Notes under the pieces: model-generated
The model's database searches: none
Told to the model about the DNA's origin: nothing
The model's input: only the letters and a program-made list of their open reading frames with translations
DNA from: an uncultured Caulobacterales bacterium
GTDB lineage: Bacteria; Pseudomonadota; Alphaproteobacteria; Caulobacterales; Maricaulaceae
Length of the DNA stretch: 36,951 nt
Direction of reading: 5' to 3'
Assembly: GCA_938003545.1 (NCBI GenBank)
Contig: CALKXY010000032.1
Location: 1-36,951 of the forward strand
Made by a program: the position numbers and the translations under genes
Part shown: positions 34,051 through 36,951 of the stretch, in pieces
Numbering within the stretch: the stretch's first letter is position 1
Layout of the letters: each line of letters begins with the position of its first letter

Positions 34051-35523
34051 ATGAACACTGTTATTTTCGCCATTGATCAAGGCACGACCTCGTCTCGGAC
34101 GCTCATTTTCTCTACGGAGGGCGTGATTCTTTTTTCCGCGCAGGAGGAATTTCCCCAAATATACCCGCAAGATGGGTGGGTCGAACATGACCCAGAAGGC
34201 ATCTGGGCGACCGTTTTGTCAACGCTGAAACAGGCGCAAGACTATGCAGCCAAAAACGACCTGAATGTTGCGGCCATCGGGATTACGAATCAGCGCGAGA
34301 CGACATTGGTGTGGGACCGCGAGACTGGGACGCCGCTTTATAATGCTATTGTCTGGCAAGACCGCCGGACGGCAGAGCATTGCCGCATGCTCGCCGAAAA
34401 AATGTCTGTAGATGATTTACAGGCGAAAACAGGTCTTCTGCATGATCCTTATTTTTCTGGTTCGAAAATGGCGTGGATTTTAGATCATGTTGATGGCGCG
34501 CGCGAAAAAGCGCAGGCGGGTAAACTTTGTTTCGGGACTGTCGATAGTTTTTTGATTTGGCGTCTGACCGAAGGTAAACGCCATGTAACGGATGCAACAA
34601 ATGCGAGCCGCACAAACCTGTTCGATATTCATGCGCAGGATTGGGATGATGACCTGTTGGGTTTATTCGACGTGCCCCGCGCAGGTTTACCAGATGTACT
34701 CGATTGCTCGGGTGATTTCGGAACATGTACGATTCTCGATCAAGATATTCCGATTACAGGTGTGGCGGGTGATCAACAAGCCGCCGCAATAGGCCAAGCC
34801 TGTTTCGCGTCAGGCGACATTAAGTCCACATATGGTACAGGGTGTTTTGTTATTCTAAATACGGGTGCCAAAGCTATCACATCGAAAAACCGCCTGCTTA
34901 CGACTGTGGGTTATCGTTTGAATGGCGAAACAACCTATGCGCTGGAAGGGTCTATCTTTATGGCTGGGGCTTCTGTGCAATGGTTGCGTGATGAAATGAA
35001 GCTCGTTGATGATGCCGCCGAAACCGAAGCGATATGTGAATCTTTGCAGAGTACCGATGATGTTTACCTTGTTCCTGCCTTTACAGGCCTTGGCGCCCCG
35101 CATTGGGCACCAGATGCCCGCGGAGCCGTTTTTGGTATGACCCGAAATACGGGCCGTGATCAATTAATACGGGCGACAGTCGAGTCTGTGGTTTACCAGA
35201 CACATGACTTATTCGCAGCCATGGCAAAAGATGGCGTTACCCCCAAAGCCCTGAGGGTTGATGGCGGCATGGCGGCAAATAGTTGGATGTGTGGATATCT
35301 CTCTGATATCTTGGACATGCCGGTTCTACGACCAAAAGTGCTCGAAACAACGGCTCTAGGTGCAGCATATCTGGCAGGACTCGGGGTGGGCCTTTATTCA
35401 AGTTTGGATGATGTCGCGGGGCAGTGGGCTGCAGAACGGACATTTACCCCTAACTTAGATGTAAAGACACGTGAAACCCGTCTTGCAGATTGGTCAAAAT
35501 ATGTGCAGAAGCTGCTTTCCTAA
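34051..35523 (+). CDS. glpK: Glycerol kinase (GlpK)
   Basis: 490 residues, full length. It phosphorylates glycerol with ATP to sn-glycerol-3-phosphate, the substrate of GlpD. FGGY-kinase features: FAIDQGTTSSRTLIF (6-20), the beta-phosphate loop; ITNQRETTLVWDRETGTPLYNAIVWQDRRTA; TGLLHDPYFSGSKMAWILDHV; GVAGDQQAAAIGQACF with the catalytic Asp; STYGTGCFVILNTG; VPAFTGLGAPHWAPDARG; and LRVDGGMAANSWMCGYLSDIL. It is divergent from glpD, with a likely common operator region between. No glpF (facilitator) gene is seen here. Confidence 0.97.
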   Translation: MNTVIFAIDQGTTSSRTLIFSTEGVILFSAQEEFPQIYPQDGWVEHDPEGIWATVLSTLKQAQDYAAKNDLNVAAIGITNQRETTLVWDRETGTPLYNAIVWQDRRTAEHCRMLAEKMSVDDLQAKTGLLHDPYFSGSKMAWILDHVDGAREKAQAGKLCFGTVDSFLIWRLTEGKRHVTDATNASRTNLFDIHAQDWDDDLLGLFDVPRAGLPDVLDCSGDFGTCTILDQDIPITGVAGDQQAAAIGQACFASGDIKSTYGTGCFVILNTGAKAITSKNRLLTTVGYRLNGETTYALEGSIFMAGASVQWLRDEMKLVDDAAETEAICESLQSTDDVYLVPAFTGLGAPHWAPDARGAVFGMTRNTGRDQLIRATVESVVYQTHDLFAAMAKDGVTPKALRVDGGMAANSWMCGYLSDILDMPVLRPKVLETTALGAAYLAGLGVGLYSSLDDVAGQWAAERTFTPNLDVKTRETRLADWSKYVQKLLS

Positions 35524-35557
35524 ATGATGGACTACGCAGCTTGCGTGATTTGTCTTC

Positions 35558-35634
35558 GGGGGGTTAGCTCAATTGGTTAGAGCCGTCCGCTCATAACGGA
35601 TTGGTTGGGGGTTCGAGTCCCTCACCCCCTACCA
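35558..35634 (+). tRNA. tRNA with CAT anticodon, probably tRNA-Ile2 (lysidine type); elongator Met possible
   Basis: 77 nt including encoded CCA. Acceptor GGGGGGT pairs with ACCCCCT (one G-T at 1-72), U8 and A9 follow, the D arm has GCTCAATTGGTTAGAGC, the anticodon stem GTCCG / CGGAT and loop CTCATAA give anticodon CAT at 35592-35594, and the T arm is GGGGG-TTCGAGT-CCCTC. It is not the initiator type, since it lacks the three G-C anticodon-stem pairs. The variable loop TGGTT resembles Ile2 (TGGTC) more than elongator Met (GGGTC). The T arm is close to alphaproteobacterial Met, so identity is tentative. Confidence 0.9.
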
Positions 35635-35718
35635 CGCAAGTTTTGTCACGTTAATTACGCAAGGGTGTGAAGCTCTATTGGTGAAGACTTTTGGGCAAAC
35701 TGGTGCGGTCGCAATATT

Positions 35719-36390
35719 TCACTCGGTTTGAGCTTGTTGCCTAAATTTACGCAGTGTGTTTCTTGGGATGAGATAACGTCGATGATTAAAGAGGTTGTAG
35801 AGTTGACTGTGAGCTGAGAGCCGTTTTTGAGCCTTCTAAACGAATCTAAACTTCCGCGCTTTTCGTTCTCTTCGCCGGATGGGGACGTGTGAGCACTCCG
35901 CTCTGTTATTTTTTCTACCGCCGACGTCTTGTAATCGTTTCATGCCCAGTTCCTTTAGTGCTGCGCTATATGATCCGAGTTTATCGGTAACGATGCGCTC
36001 TGGTTTGACTTCCTGGTTTCTAAGGAGTTTCCGCAGCAAACGTGTGGCTGCTTTTGCATTTCTCCGTCGTTGAACAACAACATCCAGAACCGTTCCCTCG
36101 TCATCGACTGCTCGCCAGAGGTAGACCTTCTTGCCATCAATCTTTGTATAGACCTCGTCTAAATGCCAAACAGGAGAAGGGCCTACGGATCGACACTTTA
36201 TGCGCTTTGCATAAGTTGACCCAAACTTATCGACCCATCTTCGTATCGTTTCGTAAGATAACTCGAATCCGCGTTCGGCCATGAGGTCTTCCACGTCCCG
36301 GAAGCCGAGATTGAACCGGAAGTACATCCAAATAGCACGTCGAATAATGTCCGGGTGGAAGCGGTGCCGAGCGTAAATTGATGTTTTCAT
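35719..36390 (-). pseudogene. IS6-family transposase, broken by nonsense codons
   Basis: The frame starts at 36390 and is interrupted by TAG after 184 residues (35836), although IS6 transposases are about 230-240. Reading on in the same frame gives KAQKRLSAHSQLYNLFNHRR and then LIPRNTLRKFRQQAQTE, clear IS6 C-terminal sequence, ending at a TGA (35719-35721) where tryptophan is usual. So the C-terminus remains but is cut off. The DDE catalytic residues are Asp78 (WHLDEVYTKIDG), Asp136 (VTDKLGSYSAA) and Glu165 (NNRAECSH), where Cys replaces the usual Asn. Integrase-core helix-turn-helix (FRDVEDLMAERG, SYETIRRWV) is at 30-53. Two nonsense codons imply a dead copy. Confidence 0.85.
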
Positions 36391-36394
36391 CGCT

Positions 36395-36438
36395 ATGTCT
36401 TAGCGTAATGTCTGAAAATCGGCATTACGCTAAGACAT
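36395..36438. repeat. Perfect 16-bp inverted repeat upstream of the transposase
   Basis: ATGTCTTAGCGTAATG (36395-36410) and CATTACGCTAAGACAT (36423-36438) are exact reverse complements around a 12-nt spacer, five bases before the transposase start codon. It may hold the IS end or be its promoter/operator hairpin. No matching end was found on the other side of the transposase. Confidence 0.75.
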
Positions 36439-36462
36439 TCAGAGTTTAATATCCATAAATAA

Positions 36463-36951
36463 TTAATCTATTAGAGGTTCAATCACTTTTATATCCAAGC
36501 CTTCATAACGGGCTTTAATTTGTAACCCTAGAGTCAAAGAATTTGCGCGGACTTGGGCGAGATTTCCGCCTTGAAACCATAGTCCCTCTTGGGCTGTTGG
36601 CTTCCACATATTGCGGAGCTCTCCTTCCCAAGGTCCCGGGTCACCTTTAAAGCCAGAACCATACCCCCAGCAGCGTCCGACGCGCTCCGCCGTCTCTTCA
36701 TCAATGAGGCGCGCAATCCATTGTTCCATGGATCCAAATCCGGTCGCAAAGATAATGACATCCGCTTCAATGTCTGTACCGTCAGAAAAAATAAGTCCGG
36801 TTTCAGTGATACGGTCTATTTCGGCGCCTGATTTAACACCAATACGTCCGTCTGCGACCATAGCAGAAGCGCCGACATCAATATAATAACCTGACGCCGC
36901 CCGCATATATTTTGCGGACATACCCGCGCCATCTTCTGCAAAGTCAATATT
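36463..36951 (-). CDS. Flavin-containing monooxygenase (CzcO/FMO family), 5' end cut by window
   Basis: The C-terminal 162 residues are present, the frame being open at the window edge. FAEDGAGMSAKYM, SGYYIDVGASAMVADGRIGVK and a late ADVIIFATGFGSM motif fit the NADPH-dependent flavin monooxygenase/Baeyer-Villiger group. The FATGFG motif is that family's conserved C-terminal signature. Later blocks GLWFQGGNLAQVRANSLTLGLQIKARYEGL resemble indole-pyruvate monooxygenase-like proteins. The FAD and NADPH Rossmann motifs must lie outside. Substrate unknown. It lies upstream of the IS6 remnant on the same strand, with 72 bp between. Confidence 0.82.
   Translation of the reverse strand, partial: NIDFAEDGAGMSAKYMRAASGYYIDVGASAMVADGRIGVKSGAEIDRITETGLIFSDGTDIEADVIIFATGFGSMEQWIARLIDEETAERVGRCWGYGSGFKGDPGPWEGELRNMWKPTAQEGLWFQGGNLAQVRANSLTLGLQIKARYEGLDIKVIEPLID

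Noticed and set aside
35540..35662. CTTGCGTG / CACGCAAG flanking the tRNA, and a second ACGCAAG nearby, as attachment-site repeats
   Set aside because: The words are only 7-8 bp, partly inverted, and there is no integrase gene or second tRNA-end copy to support an integration site.

Overview
The window reads as a chromosomal segment of an alphaproteobacterium. The grounds are gene content and order: fabA-fabB beside fabI, a petA-petB-petC cytochrome bc1 operon next to trmL and hemF, an SH3 gene divergent from a D-2-hydroxyacid dehydrogenase gene, and a coaBC/dut/E1-like block with ubiB nearby. Middling GC, many secreted lipoproteins and MipA/OmpV-type outer-membrane proteins would suit a marine group such as Maricaulales/Hyphomonadaceae. 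That placement is inference; no rRNA is present.

Layout. 1-10.2 kb is almost all minus strand: a cut-off amidohydrolase gene, fabI, a mipA-like gene, fabB-fabA, a TPR protein, a HAD hydrolase, a small beta-barrel protein flanked by two 217-bp repeats, then DUF2891, YciB-like, hemF and trmL. 10.5-14.3 kb is plus strand: petABC with a clear terminator, then mtnP. After a minus-strand SH3 gene, 15.0-19.2 kb is a plus-strand run: hydroxyacid dehydrogenase, metallo-beta-lactamase-fold lipoprotein, class IV aminotransferase, P-loop sulfotransferase-like protein and a small secreted protein. 19.2-23.5 kb is a minus-strand run read coaBC, acidic-tail secreted protein, dut, cysK, E1-like protein. 23.7-30.1 kb holds an alpha/beta hydrolase lipoprotein (plus strand), then DUF1223, ubiB, a class I/II aminotransferase, a 0.73-kb gene-poor structured stretch and a SIMPL lipoprotein. 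30.2-35.5 kb carries a lone acyl-CoA carboxyltransferase and a glycerol locus: glpD coupled to a fatty acid hydroxylase-type gene, divergent from glpK. The end holds a CAT-anticodon tRNA, a decayed IS6-type transposase and a cut-off flavin monooxygenase gene.

Most of the window is core metabolism: unsaturated fatty acid synthesis, respiratory complex III and heme, CoA, dUTP removal, cysteine, ubiquinone and glycerol-3-phosphate. Accessory signals lie at 5.8-7.0 kb (a MITE-like repeat pair around an outer-membrane protein gene), 28.7-29.3 kb (strong hairpins plus a possible frameshifted reading frame) and 35.6-36.5 kb (IS remnant beside a tRNA). No CRISPR array, phage block or toxin-antitoxin pair was seen.
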